Assembly (NCBI GenBank): GCA_018336015.1
Contig: JAGXQZ010000050.1
Coordinates: 172,772-236,771 of the forward strand
Source of the DNA: Algoriphagus sp.
Lineage (GTDB): Bacteria; Bacteroidota; Bacteroidia; Cytophagales; Cyclobacteriaceae
Reading direction: 5' to 3'
Length of the DNA stretch: 64,000 nucleotides
A program made the translations under genes and the position numbers. This document shows, piece by piece, positions 42,301 to 50,097 of the stretch (positions within the stretch are counted from its first letter, which is position 1; every line of letters starts with the position of its first letter). Below the pieces are notes generated by a model. It had not been told where the DNA came from, ran no database searches, and saw nothing but the letters and a program-made list of their open reading frames with translations.

Positions 42301-44517
42301 CTACAAATTCAACCAATAATTCAGCTTAAACACAAGCGAACGCTGTTTGGGCATAAAGTCTCCCGGGAAATAGTTATCGGTGTACACCAGGAAGAAATCC
42401 GAAACCGGTGCATAGCGCCACTGTAGTCGGGTGTTAATATTGATATTGTCGATCTGATTGTTGTACTGGATAAAGGTCGTCCAGAACAGATTTTTGGTAA
42501 AAGTCAGGTCGATTCTAGGTCCTACCAACACCAAATCCGCATCGTTTTGAGGCTTTGGCATTCGGATTCGGGCATAGTTGAAATTCATCGATATATTGGC
42601 TAAATACCCTAATCGGATGCCTGTTTGGGTGGTAATCCGCTGAATATTTCCTGTGAAATACTGCCCAAATTCACCGAGCAATTGAAGGTTGAACATGTTT
42701 CTGGGATTGCTTCGGTAATCCACCAGTACATTTCGGAACCGATACTCTGTGCCCGCAGCCAAAGGTTCACCTCCCGTTCGGGTGGGGTCAAAATCACTGA
42801 AAAGGTATACAAAACGGTTTCTTTGGCTGATTTCAAGTTCGGCCAATGAGTTAAACCGAACAATGTATCCAAGATTGATATCCCGATCGGTGGTTCCGAG
42901 AGTTTCATTCCAATAGCCTTCAAACTCCAGCTTTGGACCATGTCGGTTGATCAACTTGGATTTGGGATAAAACAAGTAAGTCACGTCAGGATTTAATCGC
43001 TTGAAGTCCACGCGAGGCACAAAGCCTACTTCGGGATTAAAGGATTTTCCTACATCCTGAAAGCTAAAGGTCCAGTTCCAATGGATGTCCGTAAAGAGCA
43101 TGTAGGCATTAAAGGAATAGGGTTTTTCCACATCCGCTGACTCAAATGTCCGATGGTAAAAGACCTTTCCTGTCCATTTTCCATTAGATGAATTAAGGTT
43201 ATAATCAGCACCAATGAGTCTGTTATAGGCAGTGGGATCAAATAGCTGTTTGAATTCATCGAGTGCCAGCGACTCCTTATTCACGTAGATCAGCCCTAGA
43301 TTAGATCGGGTAAATACCTTCTTCTGAAGGGCCAGCACGGTGAAATTTTTTCCAACGATTCCGGCATCTTCATCCGTAGCCGTTTGCATATTCATGGCAC
43401 CGATGCGCCAGTTTTCATTCAGCTTTCCGCTGAGTCGGGCACCGTAAATGATTTTGCTTTGCACGTTTTGACCGGTTGCAGAGTCAATGTCTACTCCGAT
43501 TCTTCTGGAGAAAAAGGGTCTGGATCGGGGTTGCCCAAAGCTTTCAAACAAGTCGGCATTTTCAAGGAAAAACTGTCTTCTTTCTGGAAAGAAGATCTCA
43601 AAACGATCCAAATTGGTCACTTGCTGATCGACTTCTACCTGAGAAAAATCCGGGTTGAAGGTAAGGTCGAGGTTCAACGCAGGTCCTATCCCGATTTTGG
43701 CATCCCCACCCACTGCCGGTGTTAGGTTTTCTTGAGATCCTTCCAAGAAATTACGGGAAGTTCTCCCAGCCACATAAGGGATGAGGGAGACGTTGGCCGA
43801 ACCTTTTTTCTTGAGAGGCTCTTCGAAAATGAGCTTTTGGAGAAAAGCTGTGGAAATGATCGGGATATTTCTCGGGATGGGAGACCATGTACTTCGCTCG
43901 CCGTAGTGACTGTCTATTCGATAAAAATTGACATTCCAGTTTTGCGCACCTTCATTAAACCGAAGCGTTGAAAGCGGAATAATTACTTCGACCTGCCAAT
44001 GTTGTTCAAAGATTTTTGCCTCTGAAAACCATTTGTTATCCCATGCTAAGCTTAGGTCTTCTGACCTTGTACCTCCGTTCGACACAAGTCCTTCCCTTTG
44101 TACCCCGTATGGGTTTACTCCAAACTGAAATGCGTTGGTTTTATCATTGAAGGTGTCCAAAACAAAAACAATCGCATCGTTTTGCTCTCCCCGAAAGTCC
44201 CTTCTAAGTGAAGTAGATACATAGTTTCGTGGGCCGTTATTTTCCATCACGGCAGCCAGGTACAGATTTTCAGCATCGAATGCGACCTTGACACGGGTAT
44301 TTATCGGGGATTTGGAAGTGTCTGAGGGAAAATATTGTCTGAAGTTCCCGTTCCAACCTTCCGGATCTGTCCATATTGCCTCATCAAGAATGCCATCCAA
44401 TTGGATAGGTTCTTTGAGTTTAAATGCAAATGCGTTCCGAGCAGGTAAACTTTGAGATCGAGCATGACTGACTAAAAGAAATCCTGTCAGTATAATCAGT
44501 ACAAATTTAATTTTCAT
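42301..44517 (-). CDS. DUF5916 outer-membrane protein with CBM9-like domain
   Basis: 738-residue secreted protein with signal peptide MKIKFVLIILTGFLLVSHARS. The N-terminal third (about 30-230) is a CBM9-like sandwich starting FKLKEPIQLDGILDEAIWTD. The rest is a DUF5916 beta-barrel with the conserved FNPDFSQVEVDQQVTNLDRF and FFPERRQFFLENADLF blocks (about 290-325) and alternating aromatic strands to the C-terminal phenylalanine-type end (VFKLNYWLNL). It probably sits in the outer membrane. Ligand and role are unknown. Confidence 0.9.
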   Translation of the reverse strand: MKIKFVLIILTGFLLVSHARSQSLPARNAFAFKLKEPIQLDGILDEAIWTDPEGWNGNFRQYFPSDTSKSPINTRVKVAFDAENLYLAAVMENNGPRNYVSTSLRRDFRGEQNDAIVFVLDTFNDKTNAFQFGVNPYGVQREGLVSNGGTRSEDLSLAWDNKWFSEAKIFEQHWQVEVIIPLSTLRFNEGAQNWNVNFYRIDSHYGERSTWSPIPRNIPIISTAFLQKLIFEEPLKKKGSANVSLIPYVAGRTSRNFLEGSQENLTPAVGGDAKIGIGPALNLDLTFNPDFSQVEVDQQVTNLDRFEIFFPERRQFFLENADLFESFGQPRSRPFFSRRIGVDIDSATGQNVQSKIIYGARLSGKLNENWRIGAMNMQTATDEDAGIVGKNFTVLALQKKVFTRSNLGLIYVNKESLALDEFKQLFDPTAYNRLIGADYNLNSSNGKWTGKVFYHRTFESADVEKPYSFNAYMLFTDIHWNWTFSFQDVGKSFNPEVGFVPRVDFKRLNPDVTYLFYPKSKLINRHGPKLEFEGYWNETLGTTDRDINLGYIVRFNSLAELEISQRNRFVYLFSDFDPTRTGGEPLAAGTEYRFRNVLVDYRSNPRNMFNLQLLGEFGQYFTGNIQRITTQTGIRLGYLANISMNFNYARIRMPKPQNDADLVLVGPRIDLTFTKNLFWTTFIQYNNQIDNININTRLQWRYAPVSDFFLVYTDNYFPGDFMPKQRSLVFKLNYWLNL

Positions 44518-44603
44518 GTAAGGTCGTAATCGTGCAAAAATAAGTTTGCTTCAACAGCCAATCCAAGGAATTTTATTAATGGTGATCAAGGATTTTCAAT
44601 GGA

Positions 44604-45032
44604 TTAGGAAGTGCCAAAAGCAGTAAGGACTAAGTTTCGAAGGCCTCCATGGTGCCTAAATTCACAAAGATAAATCCCCTGCCAGATTCCTAAGGCAAGT
44701 TGTCCACCGCTGATGGGAATCTGAACGCTTGTACCGAAAAAAGCACTTTTGATATGCGCCGGCATGTCGTCAGCACCCTCATCTTTGTGGACAAATCGTG
44801 GATAAGTCTCTGGTATTAATTCATTTATGAAAGTCTTAAAATCCTTTCTTACCGTCGGATCAGCGTTTTCATTGATGCACAGCCCCGCAGAAGTGTGCTG
44901 AATAAACACCTGCAAAAATCCGATTCGGATTTCCTTTATTTCAGGAATAGACCGTACCACCAGATCAGTAATCAGGTGATAGCCTTGAGGATAATTAGGA
45001 AGTTTGAGTTGTTTTTGAAAGTAAAGTGACAT
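44604..45032 (-). CDS. YjbQ/UPF0047 family protein (secondary thiamine-phosphate synthase type)
   Basis: 142-residue UPF0047 protein, whose members have a weak thiamine-phosphate synthase activity in E. coli. Conserved residues occur in GFLQVFIQHTSAGLCINENADP (about 35-56; split over the His/Thr/Ser motif), DEGADDMPAHIKSAFFG (about 85-101) and LGIWQGIYLCEFR (about 112). No signal peptide. It lies 3 bases from the FAH-family gene, and a TPP riboswitch is only 0.95 kb away, which may be coincidence or a thiamine link. Confidence 0.88.
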   Translation of the reverse strand: MSLYFQKQLKLPNYPQGYHLITDLVVRSIPEIKEIRIGFLQVFIQHTSAGLCINENADPTVRKDFKTFINELIPETYPRFVHKDEGADDMPAHIKSAFFGTSVQIPISGGQLALGIWQGIYLCEFRHHGGLRNLVLTAFGTS

Positions 45033-45035
45033 CGT

Positions 45036-45881
45036 TTAGATCAATCCTACCTTATTTTCCAATGTTCCGATGCCTTCAATGGTGATCCTCACCACGTCAC
45101 CAGCCTGTAAGGTAAAATTGTCCGGCACAATGCCTGTTCCTGTCATCATCAGGCAACCGATCGGGAAGGTATTGGCTCGGAACAACCAATCGGCAAGTTC
45201 CTGTGGCTTTCGTTTCATTTGAGCCAAAGTGGTTTCACCTGATGCTTCGGTTTTTCCGCCTCTTAGAATTTCCAAACTGATCTTGGTGGAATCATCCAAC
45301 ATTTCTTCTTGGATCAAGATGCATGGACCAACCGATGCGCAGCCCTGATACACCTTTGCTTGAGGCAAATAGAGCGGATTTTCGCCCTCGATACTTCGGC
45401 TGCTCATGTCATTGCCTACCGTGAATCCTTGTACTTTTCCCGACGGAGATATCAACAAAGTCAACTCAGGCTCGGGCACATCCCAAGTGGAATCTTTTCG
45501 AATATTAACCGTCTCACCCGGATTGGTAACTCGGCTGGCCGTGGCTTTGAAAAATAGCTCGGGTCTATCGGCTACATACACTTTATCGTAAAAATCCGCT
45601 CCTCCAGCATCTTTGGATTCCTCCATGCGAGCTGTTCGGCTTCGGTAGTAGGTCACTCCAGCAGCCCAGATTTCCTGATTTCCCATGGGTGCCAAAAGGC
45701 CTTCAGATTTGAGTTGCTCGGCTTCTCTTTCAGAAATTCTTTCCCAATGGGTAGCCTCAGATTTAAGCAATTGGGGCAAATGTTCCCGTCCTAGGAGTTG
45801 ATCCCAATCCAATTCGGGACCCAGAAAAATTTCAGAATCAGTTTCTAAAAGTGTACCGGCCATCAGTTTATAAAGACGCAT
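45036..45881 (-). CDS. Fumarylacetoacetate hydrolase family protein
   Basis: 281-residue FAH-fold enzyme, likely a hydrolase or dehydratase acting on 2-keto acids. Metal ligands are visible in DVPEPELTLLIS (about 133-144: two Glu) and TVGNDMSSRSIEGENPLYLP (about 155-174: Asp). The C-terminal MMTGTGIVPDNFTLQAGDVV (about 240-260) closes the site. The N-terminus up to residue 80 is the usual separate small domain. The substrate is uncertain; 2-keto-3-deoxy-sugar acid dehydratases are among close architectures. It is transcribed with yjbQ and diverges from the riboswitch-controlled receptor. Confidence 0.87.
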   Translation of the reverse strand: MRLYKLMAGTLLETDSEIFLGPELDWDQLLGREHLPQLLKSEATHWERISEREAEQLKSEGLLAPMGNQEIWAAGVTYYRSRTARMEESKDAGGADFYDKVYVADRPELFFKATASRVTNPGETVNIRKDSTWDVPEPELTLLISPSGKVQGFTVGNDMSSRSIEGENPLYLPQAKVYQGCASVGPCILIQEEMLDDSTKISLEILRGGKTEASGETTLAQMKRKPQELADWLFRANTFPIGCLMMTGTGIVPDNFTLQAGDVVRITIEGIGTLENKVGLI

Positions 45882-45965
45882 GAGGTTATGGGTTTGAGGT
45901 TAGGCCATGAATTTATAAAAAAGGGATTGAAGCCAAGGCCTTGGAAAAAAACTTTTCCCAATTAC

Positions 45966-46063
45966 CTTTGTCCTCAGATCATAAGGGGTGCCTTAATACA
46001 ACGGGCTGAGATCATACCCATACGACCTGATCCGGGTAATGCCGGCGAAGGGAAATGAGAAAG
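45966..46063 (+). promoter_or_regulatory. TPP (thiamine pyrophosphate) riboswitch
   Basis: Conserved aptamer parts are in order: AGGGGTGCC (45984-45992), GGCTGAGATC, ACCC, CGACCTGATC (46023-46032), GGGTAATGCCGGCGAAGGGAA (46033-46053; split as the P4-P5 and 3' core) and closing ATGAGA. P1 is formed by CTTT/CTCA near 45966-45976 with TGAGAAAG at 46056-46063. The aptamer sits 152 bases before a TonB receptor start codon in a 333-base spacer with no other gene. Confidence 0.94.
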
Positions 46064-46154
46064 CGTAGCGTACATGTGAATTGATTCTGCCGAAGTGCTA
46101 GCCTTCGTTGGATTTGCTTGCTGTACCGCTTCGCAAAACGGGTAAACAATCACG

Positions 46155-46176
46155 GAAAACCTCCCCTGGGTTTTCT
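46155..46176 (+). terminator. Hairpin in the riboswitch expression platform
   Basis: GAAAACC (46155-46161) pairs with GGTTTTC (46169-46175) around a short C-rich loop. Only a weak T-rich stretch follows, so it may be the regulated terminator or an element shielding the ribosome site near 46200. The mode of control is not settled. Confidence 0.4.
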
Positions 46177-46214
46177 TATGTTTCACTCAAACACCCGAAA
46201 GGGAAAAAGTAATC

Positions 46215-48602
46215 ATGAAAAAAGTAATACTAGGCTTGATCCTGTATCTAGCCGGGTTGACCGCGTGGGCACAAAACAGCCTAAGCGGAAAAGTAGTAGA
46301 TGCCCAAAGCAATGCGACTTTGGCAGGAGCATCGGTGTGGACCGAAACAGCCAATCGCGGCACCGTTACCGATGAAAATGGACAATTTACCCTCAATAAA
46401 CTACCACAGGGAAATCTTGAAATCCGGGTTTCTTACCTTGGCTATGAGACCGAGCGACTGACCATTGCCATTCCTTTCACCGGTGACTTGGTTGTCAAAC
46501 TTGAATCTAAAGACTTCCTGACAGAGGAGTTTATCGTATCGGCAACAAGAGCTTCTGGCAGTACCCCAACTACGTTTTCCAATGTGGATAAGTCTGAAAT
46601 TGCCAAGCGAAATTTGGGACAGGATATTCCCATTTTGCTCAATTTTACACCATCCGTAGTGAGCTATTCCGATGCCGGGGCGGGCGTTGGCTATACGGGA
46701 CTTCGAATCCGTGGTTCTGACCAAACTCGAATTAATGCGACCATTAATGGTATTCCACTCAATGATGCAGAATCACATGGAGTCTTTTGGGTAAATATGC
46801 CGGACTTTGCTTCCTCGGTCGAAAATGTCCAAATCCAGCGTGGAGTGGGAACTTCCACCAATGGGGCAGCCACTTTTGGCGCTAGTCTCAACTTTCAGAC
46901 AGACACCCGAAGGGATGAAGCCTATGCAGAGCTGGACAAAGGTTTCGGATCTTTCAATACTTGGAGACATACCGTCAAAGCTGGAACCGGCCTACTTAAT
47001 AACCGTTTTGCAGTCGATGCCCGGCTTTCCAAAATCACATCTGATGGCTATGTGGATCGAGCCTTTTCTGATCTAAATAGCTGGTTTGTATCTGGTGGAT
47101 ATTATGGAGAAAAAAGCGTCATTAAGCTCGTTGCCTTCTCAGGAAGGGAGCAAACTTACCAAAGCTGGTATGGTCTTCCCGAATCCAAGCTGAAAACAGA
47201 CAGAAGAGATAATTTTTACACCTACGACAACGAAACCGACAATTACCAGCAGGATCATTACCAGTTGATTTACACCGGAAAAGTCGGATCCAATTGGAAA
47301 ACGAATCTCGCTCTTCATTACACCTACGGCCGAGGCTATTATGAGCAGTTCAGGGAGAATGATCGTCTATCTCGGTACAATTTACCCAATGTGGTGGTTG
47401 GCAATGAGGTCATTTCCCGGTCCGATATCATCCGCCGCCGTTGGCTGGACAATGATTTCTACGGATTCGTCGGTTCGGCAAATTATGTATCTACGGATGG
47501 TAAGCTGGACTTTATCATCGGTGGCGGTGCCAATCGCTACGATGGAGGTCATTTTGGAGAAATTATCTGGGCTCGATTTGCGGGCAATACCAATATCCGC
47601 GATCGGTACTACGACAACAATGCCATCAAGGATGATCGGAATATCTACACCAAAGCAACCTATGAGATCAAGCCGGGCTTGAATCTCTTTGGAGACTTAC
47701 AGTTGAGAGGGATCAATTACTCCTTTATCGGTGTCAATGATGATCTGAGAATTGTGGACGGACAGGCCAATTATACCTTTTTCAATCCCAAGTTTGGGTT
47801 CTCTTATGAAAAAGGAAATCAAACCTGGTACGCAAGCTATGCCGTGGCCAACCGAGAACCCACCCGTTCGGATTTTACAGACAATCCCATCACCGAAATA
47901 CCCAGACCTGAACGCTTGAACAATGTGGAGGCTGGTGTCCGTGCCAAGGCAGGAGGCTTCAGCTACAACGCCAACTTCTACTACATGGGCTACAAAGATC
48001 AGCTGATTCTAACTGGTCAGATCAACGATGTAGGTGCCTACATCCGCGAAAATGTAGCTTCTTCCTACCGTGCGGGTATCGAATTGGATGCCGCTTATCA
48101 GCTTTCCAGTGTGTGGACCTTGGGCGGAAATCTTACACTTAGCCAAAACAAAATCCGGGAGTTTACCGAGTACATCGATGACTACAGCGTGGATGATTTC
48201 AGACAAGAAACCTTTGCTTATACGAATACAGACATTGCTTTTTCACCGAATGTGGTGGGCTCGGCGATCATCGAGTACAAGCCTAGCAAAAACTTGTCTC
48301 TCAACTGGCTGAGCAAATACGTAGGCCGACAGTTTTTGGACAATACAGCCAATGAAGCCAGATCACTGGACGCATTCTTTACCAACGATTTGCGAATCAG
48401 CTATTCGGCTACACCGAGATTCTTCAAAGGATTGGAAGTCAACTTGCTGATCAACAATCTCTTCAATGAACTCTATGAACCAAATGGCTACACCTTTAGC
48501 TATTTTGTTCCAGGAGGAAATGGCCGTGAATTGGTGACGGAAAACTTCTACTATCCACAGGCAGGGACGAACTTCCTATTGGGATTGAGGATGAAGTTTT
48601 AA
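46215..48602 (+). CDS. TonB-dependent receptor, probable outer-membrane thiamine transporter
   Basis: 795-residue TonB-dependent receptor with signal peptide MKKVILGLILYLAGLTAWAQ. A carboxypeptidase-like regulatory domain (about 22-105: SGKVVDAQSNATLAGASVWT) precedes the plug (about 115-235: GVGYTGLRIRGSDQTRINAT, with NGIPLNDAESHGVFWVNMPD) and a 22-strand barrel ending in the aromatic LLGLRMKF. The TPP riboswitch upstream implies control by thiamine, and riboswitch-linked receptors of this kind import thiamine in other Bacteroidota, so that substrate is inferred. It is followed by a hairpin with seven T. Confidence 0.9.
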   Translation: MKKVILGLILYLAGLTAWAQNSLSGKVVDAQSNATLAGASVWTETANRGTVTDENGQFTLNKLPQGNLEIRVSYLGYETERLTIAIPFTGDLVVKLESKDFLTEEFIVSATRASGSTPTTFSNVDKSEIAKRNLGQDIPILLNFTPSVVSYSDAGAGVGYTGLRIRGSDQTRINATINGIPLNDAESHGVFWVNMPDFASSVENVQIQRGVGTSTNGAATFGASLNFQTDTRRDEAYAELDKGFGSFNTWRHTVKAGTGLLNNRFAVDARLSKITSDGYVDRAFSDLNSWFVSGGYYGEKSVIKLVAFSGREQTYQSWYGLPESKLKTDRRDNFYTYDNETDNYQQDHYQLIYTGKVGSNWKTNLALHYTYGRGYYEQFRENDRLSRYNLPNVVVGNEVISRSDIIRRRWLDNDFYGFVGSANYVSTDGKLDFIIGGGANRYDGGHFGEIIWARFAGNTNIRDRYYDNNAIKDDRNIYTKATYEIKPGLNLFGDLQLRGINYSFIGVNDDLRIVDGQANYTFFNPKFGFSYEKGNQTWYASYAVANREPTRSDFTDNPITEIPRPERLNNVEAGVRAKAGGFSYNANFYYMGYKDQLILTGQINDVGAYIRENVASSYRAGIELDAAYQLSSVWTLGGNLTLSQNKIREFTEYIDDYSVDDFRQETFAYTNTDIAFSPNVVGSAIIEYKPSKNLSLNWLSKYVGRQFLDNTANEARSLDAFFTNDLRISYSATPRFFKGLEVNLLINNLFNELYEPNGYTFSYFVPGGNGRELVTENFYYPQAGTNFLLGLRMKF

Positions 48603-48609
48603 AGGAAAG

Positions 48610-48650
48610 GTGCCACAGATTCCCAGATTATTTATCTGTGCATCTGTGGC
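48610..48650. repeat. GCCACAGAT/ATCTGTGGC hairpin
   Basis: GCCACAGAT and ATCTGTGGC flank CCCAGATTATTTATCTGTGC. The unit belongs to a larger family: ACGGATGCACAGATAAATAA recurs in inverted form at 48822-48865. Confidence 0.5.
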
Positions 48651-48664
48651 TACACTTTCAGGCT

Positions 48665-48707
48665 GTCCTGCTTTTCCTCCGATTGCTATCGGAGCAGGAC
48701 TTTTTTT
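48665..48707 (+). terminator. Terminator after the TonB receptor
   Basis: GTCCTGCT (48665-48672) pairs with AGCAGGAC (48693-48700), enclosing an inner CCGATTGCTATCGG hairpin, then seven T (48701-48707). It lies 62 bases past the receptor stop codon. Confidence 0.75.
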
Positions 48708-48719
48708 GAAAGGCAATGG

Positions 48720-48790
48720 ACATTTCCCGCAGATCTGCGCAGAAAAAGTCGCGGATCTTCGCAGATTTTCTAGATCAGCGAAAATCAGAG
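48720..48790. repeat. CGCAGAT/GCTGAT-type intergenic repeat, copy 3
   Basis: CCCGCAGATCTGCGCAGAAAA, GTCGCGGATCTTCGCAGATT and GATCAGCGAAAATCAG (split words) repeat the vocabulary of the copies at 13950 and 38085. No gene is supported in the 289-base gap that holds it. Confidence 0.6.
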
Positions 48791-48821
48791 GAGAGGTAAT
48801 TTATTTCAACATCTAAGAAAA

Positions 48822-48865
48822 AGCCACGGATGCACAGATAAATAATGGTCTGTGCATCCGTGGCT
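48822..48865. terminator. 17-bp perfect hairpin, bidirectional terminator
   Basis: AGCCACGGATGCACAGA (48822-48838) pairs perfectly with TCTGTGCATCCGTGGCT (48849-48865), with A-runs before it and TTTTCT after. It sits 26 bases past the stop of the minus-strand amidohydrolase gene. Confidence 0.75.
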
Positions 48866-48891
48866 TTTCTACTGAAAGCAATGGTCTGCGA

Positions 48892-50004
48892 TTACTCAGG
48901 AAACAAGGTCTTATCCAATCCCGGGACGATGCGGAGTGCATTTTTGTAATAGACTTTTTTCAGCACATCGTCTGGCAGGCCCAATCCATACATGCTCCAG
49001 AAGGCGTGGTACTTTTTGTAGTAGGGAAAATACTCATCCTCGGTCTCCAGCACGCGGAAGTAGGTGTAAAACTCCTCTTTATTGTAGGCATCTTTTCCAA
49101 AAAGAATGCGATCCTGATACTTGATGAAAAACTCCTTGGCCCGACGGGGTTGACGGCCTAGCTCGGCAATGATTGCGCCAATCTCATAGTTCACATTCGG
49201 GTATTTGTCCAAATGGGCACCGGCGGCATCGAGGTCATTGGCCATCCAACCCATGTGTGCATTGATGAACGTTGTCTTAGGATGCTTGGCAAACACACGA
49301 TGCTGCTCAGCAATGATCTGCTCAAACGGAGCAGGATCAGTATCAGATCGGCGACGATTGGGGTGAAGTTTTAGTTCTAGCCAACGCTCATTGTTGGCAT
49401 CCATCGGCTGCCAAAACTGAGCAGGGTCTGCTGCGTGAATCAGTACAGGGATTCCGAGTTCTCCAGCTTTTGCCCAGACCGGGTCCAGATCAGGATGATC
49501 CACCGGGATACGATTACCCTTATTGTCTTTGGAGGTGAGGCCCAGACTTTTGTAAATCTTGAGACCAACAGCACCTGCCTTTACATCTTCCTCAAGTTCT
49601 TTTACTGCCAACGCAGTCCAGTTTGGATCACCAAACCCGTTAAAATTTAGGTTAGTAAATACCATAAATCTGCCAGGAGCATGCGTTTTGAACTCACCCA
49701 TCATGCCTCGGATGTATTCCTGCTGGGCATTGCTGTTTCCTTGACCAAAACCCCGCCCGCTTAGGTTGATCATGATACCCATGTTGAGCTCGTCCATTTC
49801 GGAGCGAAGCTGATCGATTCGGGATTTGTTGATTCCTCCCTGATGGCTGTGGATGTCAATAAAGGGGAATTTTGCACGTGTCACCGGGTTTTGGGGGACT
49901 TTCAGCGTGGAGGGCGGATTATATTCCTCAAAGCCCATTTCTTGGGCGGTGAGTATTCCTGCAGAAAGGAACAAGGCAGCGAAAATGGGTAGTGCTTTCT
50001 TCAT
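48892..50004 (-). CDS. Amidohydrolase_2-family protein, secreted
   Basis: 370-residue TIM-barrel metal-dependent hydrolase with signal peptide MKKALPIFAALFLSAGILTA. The metal-site entry HSHQGGINKSR (about 51) replaces the usual HxH, with later His in PVLIHAADPAQF (about 190), NAHMGWMANDLDAAG (about 245) and the final Asp in ILFGKDAYNKEE (about 310). Related members decarboxylate or hydrolyse small aromatic or lactone compounds. The secreted location is unusual for that group. The substrate is unknown. It has its own terminators on both sides. Confidence 0.85.
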   Translation of the reverse strand: MKKALPIFAALFLSAGILTAQEMGFEEYNPPSTLKVPQNPVTRAKFPFIDIHSHQGGINKSRIDQLRSEMDELNMGIMINLSGRGFGQGNSNAQQEYIRGMMGEFKTHAPGRFMVFTNLNFNGFGDPNWTALAVKELEEDVKAGAVGLKIYKSLGLTSKDNKGNRIPVDHPDLDPVWAKAGELGIPVLIHAADPAQFWQPMDANNERWLELKLHPNRRRSDTDPAPFEQIIAEQHRVFAKHPKTTFINAHMGWMANDLDAAGAHLDKYPNVNYEIGAIIAELGRQPRRAKEFFIKYQDRILFGKDAYNKEEFYTYFRVLETEDEYFPYYKKYHAFWSMYGLGLPDDVLKKVYYKNALRIVPGLDKTLFPE

Positions 50005-50063
50005 GAGCGGTTAAACTTAGATCAGGTCAATTTAGATTTAAATTTCCTTGCGTGGAAAAAAAG

Positions 50064-50089
50064 AAATCCCGGAGGCAAATCCGGGATTT
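50064..50089. terminator. Terminator between the amidohydrolase and M14 genes
   Basis: AAATCCCGG (50064-50072) pairs with CCGGGATTT (50081-50089), with A-runs on one side and T-runs on the other. It ends the M14 gene on the minus strand, 9 bases past its stop. Confidence 0.75.
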
Positions 50090-50097
50090 TTGATGTC

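Noticed and set aside
48610..48816. 68-codon open frame after the TonB receptor
   Set aside because: It is composed of intergenic repeats and hairpins, with no conserved protein features.
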